This document shows, piece after piece, positions 34,498 through 43,783 of a DNA stretch of 64,000 nucleotides (positions are counted from its first letter, which is position 1; every line of letters begins with the position of its first letter). The position numbers and the translations under genes are program-made. Location of the stretch: contig CP016211.1 in assembly GCA_001931535.1 (NCBI GenBank), positions 15,577,501 through 15,641,500 on the forward strand, given 5' to 3'. The DNA is from Minicystis rosea (lineage in GTDB: Bacteria; Myxococcota_A; Polyangia; Polyangiales; Polyangiaceae). The notes under the pieces were generated by a model that was not told the DNA's origin, searched no databases, and saw only the letters and a list, made by a program, of their open reading frames with translations.

Positions 34498-36135
34498 TCA
34501 GTGGGCGGCGCTCGCGAGCTTGCCGGCGATGGCTTCGGCGAGCGCCTTCTGGCCCTTCGGGGTCATGTGGATGTCGCCGTCGAGGAACGCGCCTGGCTCG
34601 GCCGCTGCGAGCGCGGGCGTCGCGTCGAGGCCGAGGGCGCCGATGGCTTCGGCGGAGGTCACGATGTCTTCGAGGAGGATCCGGGTGGGCTCCATGTCGA
34701 TCGGGGGCGCGCCGTACTTGGTCCATTCGGTGGGCGAGACCTGCACATCCATCGGCAGCGCCACCACGAGGAGGCGCGCGCCGTGGGCGTCGCAGGCGGC
34801 CTTCACGGCGCGGAGGTGGGGCGTGAGCGGCGACCAGGCCCGCACGATCTCGGCGGGCGCGGCGCGGAGCTCGTCGAGGCGCTTCTGGAGCGCCTGGCGC
34901 TCTTCCAGCGTGCGCACGATCGGGTGGGAGAGGCCCTGCTTCAGGTCGCTGTCGAGGTAAGGGCTGTAGCTGAAAATGTCGCTGTAGCCGGCCTTCGCCC
35001 AGGGCTCGGGCAGGTCGAGGCGACCGTGCCCCTCTCCGGCGTCGACGCGGGCGGCGAGCTCGGCGAACACCTTGATGCGCGCCTCCATCGCGCGACGGAT
35101 CTGGGCGCCGTTGTAGAGCGTGGTCGCGGTGACCCTGAGGGGGCGCTCGCTCTCCACACCCGCGGCGGTGGTGTAATTGACGACGATGTCGCCCGGGTTG
35201 TCGCGCGACTTCCTGTAGGCCTCCGCCTGGCCACCCGTGTTGCGCAGCAAGAACGTGTCGATCACCAGATCCTCGAGCCGGAGATCTGCGGCGAGGTGCT
35301 TGGCGGCGGCGCTCTGGATCTCCTGATCGCGCTTCGCTTTGAGCGCCATGGTCTCGCGATCGGCGCGCGCGTGCTCGTTGCCCGCATTCGTCCCGATGAC
35401 CAAAAGCTCCGTGGCGGTGCCCTCCGAGGCGAAGCCGCGATCGTCGAGCTGCGGCCCGCGGGCATGGAGATACGTGCGGAGCGCGTAGAACAGGTGCGAT
35501 CGGCGGTAGACGAGCTCGCGCCCCGGGAACCGGGTGACGGTGTCGGGGGCCGTCTCCGTGCGCACGGCCCAGCCGTCCCAGACCCGGTGGCGCTCCGTGT
35601 TCGGGTGCGAGGCCTCGAAGAGATCGTTCACCAGATTGACGACATAGACGACCGTGCCCACGCGCCGGCGGGCGAGCATGTCGGAGACGACGGCGTTGTA
35701 CTCGGCGGGCCCGTACGTCGGTACGCCTGCGTTGATCACCGCAGTGCTTCCCAGCATGCGGCCGAGCACGGCGCTCGCAGTCTCGTGCTCCTCGACGCCG
35801 AGACCGAAGACCTGCGAGTCACCCACGACCACGATCTCGCCGGCGGTGGGCGGCGGGAGATCGGGGCCCCGCAGGCCGTCTCGGTTGATCCGCACCGAGG
35901 TGAGCGGGTTCTTGCCGAACAGAAGACGCTGCGCGCTGCCCGGCCGGAGCCGCACGCCGAGGCGCGCGTCGCTCTCGTAGAGGTTCAGGTGCGGGAACGC
36001 GCCGCGATCGCGGAGGTGAAAGCCCGCCTCTGCCAGCCCGAGGCCGAGCGCGAGGCCGGCGAGCATTTGCCCGGCACGCGTGAGCCAGCGCCGGCGGGCG
36101 CTCGGAGGCGGCGCAGGGGCGAGGGGATCGGGCAT
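34498..36135 (-). CDS. Membrane-anchored SGNH/GDSL hydrolase-like protein, 545 aa
   Basis: One N-terminal membrane helix (AGQMLAGLALGLGLAEAGF, about residues 20-40) anchors a large external domain. SGNH motifs are present: block I VVVGDSQVFGLGV (about residue 101, Ser within GDSQ), an asparagine-containing block (VYVVNLVNDLFEAS), and block V DGDIHMTPKGQKAL (Asp and His) near residue 525. Such proteins act as esterases or acyltransferases on polysaccharides or lipids. The long insert between the blocks (residues about 170-430) is unusual. A strong antisense open frame across the gene is a codon-bias shadow. Not in an operon. Confidence 0.75.
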   Translation of the reverse strand: MPDPLAPAPPPSARRRWLTRAGQMLAGLALGLGLAEAGFHLRDRGAFPHLNLYESDARLGVRLRPGSAQRLLFGKNPLTSVRINRDGLRGPDLPPPTAGEIVVVGDSQVFGLGVEEHETASAVLGRMLGSTAVINAGVPTYGPAEYNAVVSDMLARRRVGTVVYVVNLVNDLFEASHPNTERHRVWDGWAVRTETAPDTVTRFPGRELVYRRSHLFYALRTYLHARGPQLDDRGFASEGTATELLVIGTNAGNEHARADRETMALKAKRDQEIQSAAAKHLAADLRLEDLVIDTFLLRNTGGQAEAYRKSRDNPGDIVVNYTTAAGVESERPLRVTATTLYNGAQIRRAMEARIKVFAELAARVDAGEGHGRLDLPEPWAKAGYSDIFSYSPYLDSDLKQGLSHPIVRTLEERQALQKRLDELRAAPAEIVRAWSPLTPHLRAVKAACDAHGARLLVVALPMDVQVSPTEWTKYGAPPIDMEPTRILLEDIVTSAEAIGALGLDATPALAAAEPGAFLDGDIHMTPKGQKALAEAIAGKLASAAH

Positions 36136-36180
36136 GGCGACGTCGATGCTATCGCAGCGACGCGCGCATCGGGGATCCGC

Positions 36181-36410
36181 TCAGCGGCGTCGCGCGAGTA
36201 CATTGCGGATGGCGGTCTTGAACGCGCGCGTCGACGTCGGAACGCTCCACAGCGTCGGCTTGAAGAGGAGATTCGTGGTCAGCACGAGGGAGCGGTTTTC
36301 GTGCCTTCGACGGATGATGTCGTAGAGCGGATCGGCGGACTGGCGGGTGCATGGGAGATAGCCAATCTGTCCAACACCGGAAGCGAAGACGCGGTGTGCT
36401 TGCGCGGGCA
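36181..36410 (-). pseudogene. IS21 istB helper ATPase, relic
   Basis: The minus strand reads VGQIGYLPCTRQSADPLYDI, then IRRRHENRSLVLTTNLLFKP, ending IRNVLARRR. This matches IstB after Walker B (DEIGYLPxxxxxAxxxFxxIxxRxEKxSxIxTTNxxF). Walker A is absent and the frame shifts near 36400. The upstream end shares about 48 bases with the relic at 19408. Confidence 0.6.
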
Positions 36411-36583
36411 GCGGGCAACGACTCCTGCTTCAAGAGGTCTGCGAGCGCGGCCGACAGCGTCGTGCCCCTTGGTGATGGAGTCGAGCGTGCAGAGCTCGTT
36501 GACGAGCTCGATGGCAGAAGTCGGTGTCGTGCGGAAGTCGTCGCCGAGACCCACCGAAACCTGGTAGTACGCTCGGGGAGCGA

Positions 36584-37045
36584 ATGGCAGCGAAGCGTTC
36601 CCAGAACCGAGAGCAGCTACGAGCCCTGCTCGTCATTGCCGAACAGGTGGTGGGCGAGTCGCGCTGGGTCGACACGGCGGAGCGAACAGAGCGGCTCGCC
36701 TGGTTCGAGCACTGTCGGGAGCTGCTCGAGGTGACCACGGCGGCGGGCCTCGGCACGCTCCAGAGCGAAGTGCTCACGGAGTGGAACGAGGGTGTCGGTC
36801 CCGACGTGGAGGAGTTCTGGCGGCGGGTGGCAGTCGCGGGCCTCGCGGTGCCGCGCAAGCGGAATGTCCTCGCGGAGACGCTGGCGCGCGGCTCTGTCAG
36901 GAACATGGTCGAGTACGCCGTGTTGGAGGACGGCTTCGAGTTGTTGCAGACGTCGGGCACACTCCGCATCGAGCAGGCCGAGGCGCTCGCCCGGATGCTC
37001 GACGCATTCGCAGATGCGCCGAAAAACCGGCAACACTTCAGGTAA
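36584..37045 (+). CDS. Hypothetical helical protein, 153 aa
   Basis: Begins MAAKRSQNREQLRALLVIAE at 36584; an upstream in-frame ATG would add low-quality sequence. Entirely helical, with VVGESRWVDTAERTERLAWF, DVEEFWRRVAVAGLAVPRKR, and a C-terminal helix EQAEALARMLDAFADA. No signal peptide or known motif. It sits between an istB relic and non-coding DNA. Family unknown, but codon use and length suggest a real gene. Confidence 0.55.
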   Translation: MAAKRSQNREQLRALLVIAEQVVGESRWVDTAERTERLAWFEHCRELLEVTTAAGLGTLQSEVLTEWNEGVGPDVEEFWRRVAVAGLAVPRKRNVLAETLARGSVRNMVEYAVLEDGFELLQTSGTLRIEQAEALARMLDAFADAPKNRQHFR

Positions 37046-37327
37046 GAGCCTCTCCCGGTAGAGCAGACCTGAGTCACGCAGCCCCCGCAGCAGCGTATTG
37101 CACGCGGCGAGCGCGCGCGCGTGTATCCTGCCTACTTCTACTGCGTCATGAGACGTCTCGCCGAGCAAGCGACGTGTTCGCTAGACCCGGCGTGCGGGCG
37201 AAGCCGACAGCATCGCCACGCGGCGACCGCTCGCCGAAACGGGCCGCTCGTCGGCCTCGCCGAGCTCTCGTTTCACGTCTGGCTGCTCGTGAGGACCCAC
37301 TCGTTGCGCCGGCCTGACGCAGTCGTG
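37046..37327. other. 282-bp gap, nothing recognised
   Basis: No gene, repeat or RNA is seen between the hypothetical helical protein and the frameshifted lipoprotein. Confidence 0.3.
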
Positions 37328-38055
37328 CTACGGGCTCTCCTGCGTGTACTCATCGGATGTCGGCCAAAGACAATTGACCGTGAAGACGACCAAAGGATCC
37401 GCGTGCGTTCGGTCGCAGCGCGCATACGAAATGTCGCGAATGCCTTTGGGCGTAGACTGGCAGACCGCGTCCTGGTTCATGCAAATCGCCTGACATCCCG
37501 CGGTAAAGACCGGACCGCAGACCTCGTCCCAGTTCCCCCGACATCGGCCCAATCACGGGTGGTGGTCTCGCAACTTCTCAGGCAGTCTTCGAGCGGGAAG
37601 CTCGACCACGTCGTGCACGTGCTCAGCTTCTGATGCTCGATATTCCTGCAGGCACTATCTTCGCCTGCGCAATGCGTATCGTCCGTACAGGGCTCGCCCG
37701 CAGCGGCGCATCGAAGCGCGACGCAGAAGGGAGCATCGATATTTGCCTGACAGACGTGACCCGGCAACGTGGTGCATTGCAGATCGTTCACGCAAGCCAC
37801 GTCGGTGATGCAGTTGCTGCCGCCACCACCACCCGTCGCGACACCCGTGCTGTTGCCTCCGCCGCCTCCACCGCCCGTGTTGCCACCGCCGGAGCAGGCC
37901 GCCATCGTGAGGGCCGCCGCCACCATCCACACCGACGCCCAGGAGCGCGGCGCGGCGAGGGACGCCGATCGAGGAGCCCACACGGATTTCGAGGGGGGTC
38001 TACCGACGACGCGCGGCGCGAGTTGCTCTGCTGCACGGTCCTTCATGTTCCTCAT
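37328..38055 (-). pseudogene. Gly-rich, Cys-containing lipoprotein, probably frameshifted
   Basis: From the ATG at 38055 (or 38046) the protein has a signal ending MVAAALTMAACSGGG, a Gly/Asn/Thr linker, then a Cys-rich domain (CITDVACVNDLQCTTLPGHV...CAAAGEPCTDDTHCAGEDSAC). Near 37550 the frame loses cysteine pattern and stops at 37477. The +1/-1 frame instead continues with VCGPVFTAGCQAICMNQDAV and TVNCLWPTSDEYTQESP to 37328. One indel near 37540-37560 would unite them. It may be a true mutation or an assembly error. The exported, lipid-anchored character is clear. Confidence 0.5.
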
Positions 38056-38129
38056 ACGTGTCCTTCGTTTCCTTCTCTCACCGTGGAGGATGCCAAGGCG
38101 GACGACGCAGGCGTTCACGGTCATCGGCG

Positions 38130-38260
38130 TCTGGTTGAACCACGGGTTGGGTTCAGCGACCTCGTCGCGGGATATGTCGGTCACCGCGAGGTGACCTGTC
38201 GTCGAGATGCTTGTCGTACCTGGAGAGATCGAGTCTCTCGCTCGGCATGAGACCACCGGG
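38130..38260 (-). repeat. Duplicated upstream segment, copy 1
   Basis: About 130 bases upstream of the lipoprotein gene at 37328-38055 are similar to the bases upstream of the neighbouring lipoprotein gene (38820-38965). Shared blocks include GTCTGGTTGAACCACG, GCGGGATATGTCG and ATCGAGT, with GCATGA near the far end. A shared promoter region or remnant of a duplicated gene. Confidence 0.5.
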
Positions 38261-38361
38261 CGCCCTCCACGCCTGCCACGATTGGACGCGCAGAGCCCCG
38301 CTGGTACGCGCGCCCCGAGCGCGCGGCGCGACGGATGCGCGCTGCGATCCGTCGATGCCGC

Positions 38362-38763
38362 TCAGCGCGCGAGGACCTCGGAGTTACGGCCCCACCCCAC
38401 CTTGAAGACGTAGAGATAGCTGGTCTTCTTGCCGCATCCCACCGCGCCCACCGACTTGTAGTCTGCCCCGAGGACGTTGAGCTCGATCTGTGGTGCCGGG
38501 CAGCTCAGATCGAAGGAAGCCTGCTTCCGCAACACCGCCTGCTCGTCCGCCTCGAACCAAGCGCGCGTGCCGACGACGCCCGCGCATCCGGAGACGAGCC
38601 CCGCGGCTGCCAAGGCGACGCAGAAGGCCGCCGCCGCACGGAATGCCCGTGGTCTGGAGGCCGCGGGCCCGGCGGCGCCGTGCGCCGCGAGGCTCGGGCC
38701 TTCGTCCCGGCACACGCTTCCCCGTTGGGGGGTGAGCTGCGCGTCCCCTCGGTTCCTGTACAT
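38362..38763 (-). CDS. Small lipoprotein, 133 aa
   Basis: The ATG at 38763 (MYRNRGDAQLTPQRG) gives a long N-terminal arm before a hydrophobic stretch and lipobox AALAAAGLVSGC. The mature domain is about 80 residues (RAWFEADEQAVLRKQASFDL, PAPQIELNVLGADYKSVGAV), ending with a tyrosine-rich strand. No family recognised. The preceding Arg/Pro-rich arm is unusually long for a signal peptide, so the true start may be an internal codon. Outer-membrane location inferred. Confidence 0.55.
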   Translation of the reverse strand: MYRNRGDAQLTPQRGSVCRDEGPSLAAHGAAGPAASRPRAFRAAAAFCVALAAAGLVSGCAGVVGTRAWFEADEQAVLRKQASFDLSCPAPQIELNVLGADYKSVGAVGCGKKTSYLYVFKVGWGRNSEVLAR

Positions 38764-38819
38764 CGAAGTCTCTCCCACACGACGTGTCGAGATTGGATTG
38801 GGAACGATCATTCCCAAAC

Positions 38820-38965
38820 CGTCTGGTTGAACCACGCCTCATGTGCAGCAACCTCGCGCGGGATATGTCGATCACCACGAACGACCGTATCCAGCGTCAA
38901 GGTGCGTGCTGTACTTGGAGCAATCGAGTTTCTCCCTCAGCATGAAGCCACGCCCGTGGCCCGCT
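38820..38965 (-). repeat. Duplicated upstream segment, copy 2
   Basis: Partner of the copy at 38130-38260, at a comparable distance (about 60-75 bp) upstream of the next lipoprotein gene. The conserved blocks keep their order and spacing with small indels. Confidence 0.5.
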
Positions 38966-39572
38966 GACAAGCTCTTTCTTTGAATAAAACAAACTCAGCA
39001 GGTTGCCCCCGCTCGGAGCGCGTCCCCCCGGCGCCGCCGGTGACGTTGGTGACAGCTCCCCCGTGCGCTCGTCGTCGCCATCGTCCGCGGGCTCCCGGTG
39101 GTCACGAACGTGTCCCGCGAGCCCGGCGCCACCAGCGAGCCTTGGCCGAGATCGAAGGTGCCTTTGACTCCGCCCACGATCACCGGACTACCTTCCGCGC
39201 GGCTCGCAGGGACCATTTTCGTCGCCGCGTGCCGACGAGTGACGCTCTTCGCTCACACCCAAGTGGGATTGGGACGAGGGGGGGCAAAACGATTTGGAAA
39301 TCGATGTTGGACGATCGATTTCCGGTTCGGCACCCGCGACCGGATGAGCGCGGCGCCGAAGGCCGAGCATGAGGCGACCTCATTCATCGCTTCTAAACGG
39401 CCTCGCGGGTGAACGGCCTCGCGGGGCCGCTCAATCGGCATTCGAGAATCACGAACGCCGCGAACGCCGATTCAGCGACGTCGCTCGGCTCGGGACCGAG
39501 CACGCGGTTGCGCCTGGCGAGGCCGGGGCGAACACGGATTCGAGATGTCGAAGACGAGATTCGGAAGGCGCC
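38966..39572. other. 607-bp gap with beta-propeller relic
   Basis: No intact gene. The minus strand around 39100-39200 reads GSPVIVGGVKGTFDLGQGSL then VAPGSRDTFV, the blade motif of SBBP-type secreted propeller proteins, but only one blade remains. Two short direct repeats of AACGGCCTCGCGGG lie at about 39398-39425. Nothing else is seen. Confidence 0.35.
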
Positions 39573-40550
39573 TCACGGCGACGAGGCCCAGTAGCGGAAC
39601 CAGTCGATCCGCATGACGGCGTCGTTGGCTGGATAGTCGGGCGATCCATCCTCGTACCAGTGATCCGCTGGATGCCAGACGTTGAAGAGGAAGGGCGCCG
39701 GGTGCTGCGGGATGAGCGCCTGGTTCGTGAAATCCCACAGCGTCACTTCCTGCCCGTCGAGGACGATGAAGAAGCGGATGTGCGTCGGCTCCCAGTCGAA
39801 GCCCATCTCGTAATAGGTGAAAGGCTCGGGAAACCCCGGGTGCTTGAACGCAGGATCGTTGCCGATCGGGATCAGGCCGAACTCGTGGTCCGATGGTGAT
39901 TCCAGGTAATCGCCCGTCGCGGTGTCTACGCCGCGGCTCCATTTGCGGAACGCGGTGTCGTCCGTGTAGTTCGTCCAGCTCGAGAGGAGGATGTAGTTGG
40001 GCTGGCCGCAGAGGATCTCGATGTCGATCTCGGTGTTGTCGACGAGGCCGTCGCCGTCGTGATCGAGCCCGTCGTTGAAGAAGACGAAGATGCCGTTGAC
40101 GGCCTCCTCGTCGGCGGCGCACGACGCGAGCTGGACGCGGGTGCGGTAGGTCCCGAAGGAGAACGTGTCGGTGCTGTCGATCTCGGTGGCGAAGCTCGGG
40201 CCCACGTGATCGGCAGTCCCGAGCGCCGGATCGCCCGGGAGGACGAGCTGGCAAACGGCGTCGTCGGTTGCGCTCGCGTCCGCCACGCCGAATTGGATCG
40301 ACGCTCCCGGTTGCTCGACGAGATCCCACGAGCCACCGTTGCTGCCGCACTCCGTCGCGAAGGTGGGTGGGAGTGCTGCCGTGCCTCCCGTGCCCGTGCT
40401 CCCGCCGGTGCTCGTCGTTCCGCCGGCGCTGCCGGTGCTCGTGGTGGCGGTGCCGCCGGTACCGACCTGGCCGGTGCTCGCGGGCGTTCCCGTGGAGCCG
40501 CAGGCGGCGAGCGTGAGTGCGAGCGCGATCGTGGGGTAGAGCGGGTTCAT
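39573..40550 (-). CDS. GH16-family glucanase-like lipoprotein, 325 aa
   Basis: The start at 40550 (MNPLYPTIALALTLAACGS) gives a lipoprotein with Cys17, followed by a Gly/Thr/Ser linker of about 45 residues. The rest fits a GH16 jelly roll: TFSFGTYRTRVQLASCAADE, the catalytic signature TEIDIEILCG (nucleophile and acid Glu in ExDxE), the strand MGFDWEPTHIRFFIVLDGQE, and a closing MRIDWFRYW. GH16 enzymes cut beta-1,3(4)-glucans, agars or related polymers. Two cysteines near the active site are unusual. Lipid anchoring keeps the enzyme on the outer membrane. Confidence 0.8.
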   Translation of the reverse strand: MNPLYPTIALALTLAACGSTGTPASTGQVGTGGTATTSTGSAGGTTSTGGSTGTGGTAALPPTFATECGSNGGSWDLVEQPGASIQFGVADASATDDAVCQLVLPGDPALGTADHVGPSFATEIDSTDTFSFGTYRTRVQLASCAADEEAVNGIFVFFNDGLDHDGDGLVDNTEIDIEILCGQPNYILLSSWTNYTDDTAFRKWSRGVDTATGDYLESPSDHEFGLIPIGNDPAFKHPGFPEPFTYYEMGFDWEPTHIRFFIVLDGQEVTLWDFTNQALIPQHPAPFLFNVWHPADHWYEDGSPDYPANDAVMRIDWFRYWASSP

Positions 40551-40831
40551 TCGGCCTCGCGAGGTATCGACGATGCCTCGCGAGGCCGCGGCGATGCAAA
40601 CCCAAACGCACCGGGGCAAGCGCACGTCCCCGCGCTCGCCCACACGCTACCAGGCTGGCGTTCCATGGCCCGCCCCGTGCAGTAGCGCTCTCCGCCGCTC
40701 GACGCCGCGCCGCGGAGCCCGGAGCTCCGCCCCATCGCGGCTCGAACAGCGCCCTTCGCCGAGCGCCGCTGCCCGACAGCGGTGTCGTGTCCGCTTCAAT
40801 CGTCCTGTTCACCCTCACACGAGATGAACCC

Positions 40832-42949
40832 ATGAATACTTCTCGCTCGTCGGCCCTCGTTTCCCCGGTTGATACAGAGCTCTGCGCGCCGCTCGGCGAC
40901 GCGACTGCCATCGAAAGCCCCCGTCCGCGCCGCGCGATGCAGCAAAGGACGCTCGGCCTGGTCGCCCTCACCGGCGCCATCATGATGACCGGCTGCGCGG
41001 CCGACTCCGCGCCCGGGGCCGAGCTCGACGCCCAGGAAGAGACCGAGGAGACGGCGGAGGCGCTGACCGCGAGCGCGGGCACGAGCACGTCGTTCACCGC
41101 CAAGCACAGCGGCCTGTGCATGGATGTCTGGGGTGCGAGCACGGGGGACGCCGTGCCGGTCAAGCAGGGGACCTGCAACGGCGGCAGTAGCCAGCGCATC
41201 AGCCTCAAGCCGGTGGGCGGCGGTTATTACAACCTGATCTTCGAGCACAGCGGCAAGTGCATGGACATCCCCTACGGCAGCACCGCGAACGGCGCCGAGA
41301 TCCAGCAACACGCGTGCAACGGCGGCGAAAACCAGAAGTTCCGGGTCGTGGACAACTACGACGGATACCACTGGATCGTGGCCAAAAACAGCGGCAAGTG
41401 CCTGGACGTCGTCAACGCGAGCACGGCGCACAACACGACGATTCAGCAGTACACCTGCCACGGCGGCAACAACCAGAAGTTCAAGCTGACAGGCCGCAGG
41501 TTCTACAACGTCAAGCCCGTCAACAGCGGCCTCTGCTTCGACGTCAACCTGGCGAGCATCGACAACGACGCGATCGTCATGCAGGGGAACTGCCATGGCG
41601 GAGACAACCAGCGCTTCGAGCTCTTCGACAAGGGGAACGGGTATTACACGCTCGTCAACAAGAACAGCGGCAAGTGCGTCGACGTCGACCACGCGCTCAC
41701 CGCCGACGGCACCAGCGTGATCCAGTCGGAGTGCCATGACGGCGACAACCAGATGTTCCAGGCCGTCGACCTCGGCAACGGGAAATACAAGCTCGTGGCC
41801 AAACACAGCGGGAAGTGCCTCGACGTCTGGCTGGCGAGCACCGCCAACGCGGCGCCCATCAAGCAGGGGACGTGCAACGGCGGCACCAACCAGCAGTTCA
41901 CCCTGGACGAGCTCGAGCCGCAGCTGGAGGACAAGCCCCCTGTCCTGACGTTCAACGAGTACACCAATCTCGGTTACCTGAAGCAGTCGGTCGCCAACGA
42001 TCCGACGGTCATTCGCAACCTCGCCACGGTGGCGCACATGATGGGGTTCGCCTGGGCGGGCGGGACACAGACTCCCTATCTCGGCCAGGGTTTCGATCCG
42101 GCGGTCCTCGACACCGACGGGAACTACACGATCCAGGCCCACTACGACGCCAACGACCCCTACGCCGCCGGCTACCGGGCGGGCGAGCGGCTCAAGATCA
42201 AGCTGTCGAACTTCAGGACTGTCATCGACGGGTCGAAGTTCAACTACAGTAACCCGTTGATCACGTCGCTCGAGCCGAGCGTCATGTCCCAGTACGTCGC
42301 CAAGAACCACAACAACTTCACCACCAACATGAGCACCACGTTCAGCTACACGCTATCGACGGCGAAATCGCACACGACGACCCACGGCGTCTCCGAGAGC
42401 CTCAAGCTCAGTGTCAAGAAGACGACGCCCCCCGGCGGGTTGGAGTTCGCGGCCGAGTTCACGGTCACCGGGACTCACCAGTGGCAGGACTCGACCATCA
42501 ACACCGAGAGCGACTTGCTGAGCAACACGTACTCGTCGCCGGTCCCGGCGCTCAGCCAGCAAGAGATCGATCTGATGGTGCTCAAGACTCAGTCCTCGAT
42601 CGACTACACCACGGCCGCGTACGTCGCGTTCGACATCACGTTCACCGGCTTCTTGCGCGCCGGCGAGAACGCGCGCACCGACCACCCGACCGACCGGCCG
42701 ACGGTGTCGCTGACGTTCGGCAACGACGACTTCTCCGGGATCGAGGACATCTACAAGCATTACACCGACCGCGGGATCGTGGGTAACTCCACCTACGATT
42801 GGAGCTGGGCAGCGATCACCTACGGCACCTTGATGCGCGACACGATGCGCTTCTGCAAGGGCGACATCGGTGTCCCCGTGAGCGGGCGATTCGTGCAGGT
42901 GAAGGGGACCAACGCGTACGCAGAGGGCCTGGCGACTCAGCCTCTCTAG
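40832..42949 (+). CDS. Aerolysin/ETX-MTX2-like pore-forming protein with two beta-trefoils, 705 aa
   Basis: Starts MNTSRSSALVSPVDTE at 40832. A hydrophobic stretch (LGLVALTGAIMMTGC) with a lipobox near residue 54 marks export, preceded by an unusually long arm. Residues about 85-365 form two ricin-type beta-trefoils with six repeats of the type HSGLCMDVWGAST...NQKF (all with SGxCxDV and NQxF). The C-terminal about 330 residues resemble the aerolysin/ETX-MTX2 fold: the Ser/Thr-rich alternating strand NFTTNMSTTFSYTLSTAKSH then TTTHGVSESLKLSVKKT (the likely pore hairpin), followed by AAEFTVTGTHQWQDSTINT. Pore formation after glycan binding is inferred from fold; activity is untested. Confidence 0.75.
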   Translation: MNTSRSSALVSPVDTELCAPLGDATAIESPRPRRAMQQRTLGLVALTGAIMMTGCAADSAPGAELDAQEETEETAEALTASAGTSTSFTAKHSGLCMDVWGASTGDAVPVKQGTCNGGSSQRISLKPVGGGYYNLIFEHSGKCMDIPYGSTANGAEIQQHACNGGENQKFRVVDNYDGYHWIVAKNSGKCLDVVNASTAHNTTIQQYTCHGGNNQKFKLTGRRFYNVKPVNSGLCFDVNLASIDNDAIVMQGNCHGGDNQRFELFDKGNGYYTLVNKNSGKCVDVDHALTADGTSVIQSECHDGDNQMFQAVDLGNGKYKLVAKHSGKCLDVWLASTANAAPIKQGTCNGGTNQQFTLDELEPQLEDKPPVLTFNEYTNLGYLKQSVANDPTVIRNLATVAHMMGFAWAGGTQTPYLGQGFDPAVLDTDGNYTIQAHYDANDPYAAGYRAGERLKIKLSNFRTVIDGSKFNYSNPLITSLEPSVMSQYVAKNHNNFTTNMSTTFSYTLSTAKSHTTTHGVSESLKLSVKKTTPPGGLEFAAEFTVTGTHQWQDSTINTESDLLSNTYSSPVPALSQQEIDLMVLKTQSSIDYTTAAYVAFDITFTGFLRAGENARTDHPTDRPTVSLTFGNDDFSGIEDIYKHYTDRGIVGNSTYDWSWAAITYGTLMRDTMRFCKGDIGVPVSGRFVQVKGTNAYAEGLATQPL

Positions 42950-43030
42950 CACCACCTTCGGGCTTGCCAAGGCGCCCGCGCGAGCCGGCTTCGCGCCGAA
43001 GCGGCCCGCTCAGCGCCTTGGCGAAAGCAT

Positions 43031-43052
43031 CCGCACCGGCTCGCCGGTGCGG
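43031..43052 (+). terminator. Perfect 9-bp hairpin after the aerolysin-like gene
   Basis: CCGCACCGG and CCGGTGCGG pair around the loop CTCG, about 80 bp past the stop codon; an imperfect hairpin (42984-43005) lies between. No U-tract follows, so it may act as an RNA 3' end or partial terminator. Confidence 0.4.
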
Positions 43053-43276
43053 GGCATCCCGAGCTCGTTCGCGAGGACCAAGCCCGCGGCCGTGTGTGCT
43101 CGCTGCCGGCGGCGGCGCTCGAATCCCATCCACCCGGCGAGCAGCAACATCGCTGCCGATCCTTCGTTCACGGGGCTGCTGCCGAATCCGCAGTTCGTGC
43201 CCGGGTAGTCAGCGCAAACGGGCTGGCAAAGTCCGGCCCAATCGTTCCGCCGTCGGGGTTGACGTAGTCTCGAACC

Positions 43277-43783
43277 TCAGGAGCGAATGATCTCGCAGGA
43301 ACGTTGTCGACCAACCGCGTGATGGGCAGTAGCCCCGGCGACCCGCTTTCGCGCCTCGACAGGTCTCTTCGTGGCGGCGAGCCGAAGGTGGACGCAGCCG
43401 TCGTCATTGTTGACCTTGTGCAGGTTCAGCCACCTGTTCACGTCCGACTCCACATTCTGCGCGTCGCCCAAACTGAAGGCCGAGCATGCGGCGTCGATCC
43501 GGATCGTCTTCATGTGCCTGTTGTCGCCTTTGATCCTCAGGCAGTAATCGATGTACTCGGCCACGTGATGGGAGATCGGGCGCGTGTGCCGAGGCCTCGT
43601 CATCAGGCCCGAGGTGAGCTCGTCGCCCGGCGGATTGCGCAGGACGACCTTGCCGAGCTTGGTCATCCCATTGCCGAAGCTCGGGCAACGCGTCCGCGTA
43701 CACTTCGGCACGGCAAACGGATCGTCTGCGTTGACGAAGCACCTGGCATCGCACCCTGTGCATGTGTACTTTTGGTAGCGCAT
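43277..43783 (-). CDS. Hypothetical protein with N-terminal zinc-ribbon-like motif, 168 aa
   Basis: The N-terminus MRYQKYTCTGCDARCF carries CxxC, followed by VPKCTRTRCPSFG about 18 residues later, a probable four-cysteine zinc site. The next part (about residues 55-120, RHTRPISHHVAEYIDYCLRI, VESDVNRWLNLHKVNNDD) looks folded. The last about 40 residues are Arg/Ala-rich and may be out of frame. No known family. It could be a nucleic-acid-binding accessory protein or a phage-type protein, but neither is shown. Confidence 0.45.
   Translation of the reverse strand: MRYQKYTCTGCDARCFVNADDPFAVPKCTRTRCPSFGNGMTKLGKVVLRNPPGDELTSGLMTRPRHTRPISHHVAEYIDYCLRIKGDNRHMKTIRIDAACSAFSLGDAQNVESDVNRWLNLHKVNNDDGCVHLRLAATKRPVEARKRVAGATAHHAVGRQRSCEIIRS

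Noticed and set aside
34501..36567. 688-codon plus-strand frame opposite the SGNH hydrolase
   Set aside because: Same shadow effect; the minus-strand frame carries the SGNH blocks and a membrane anchor.
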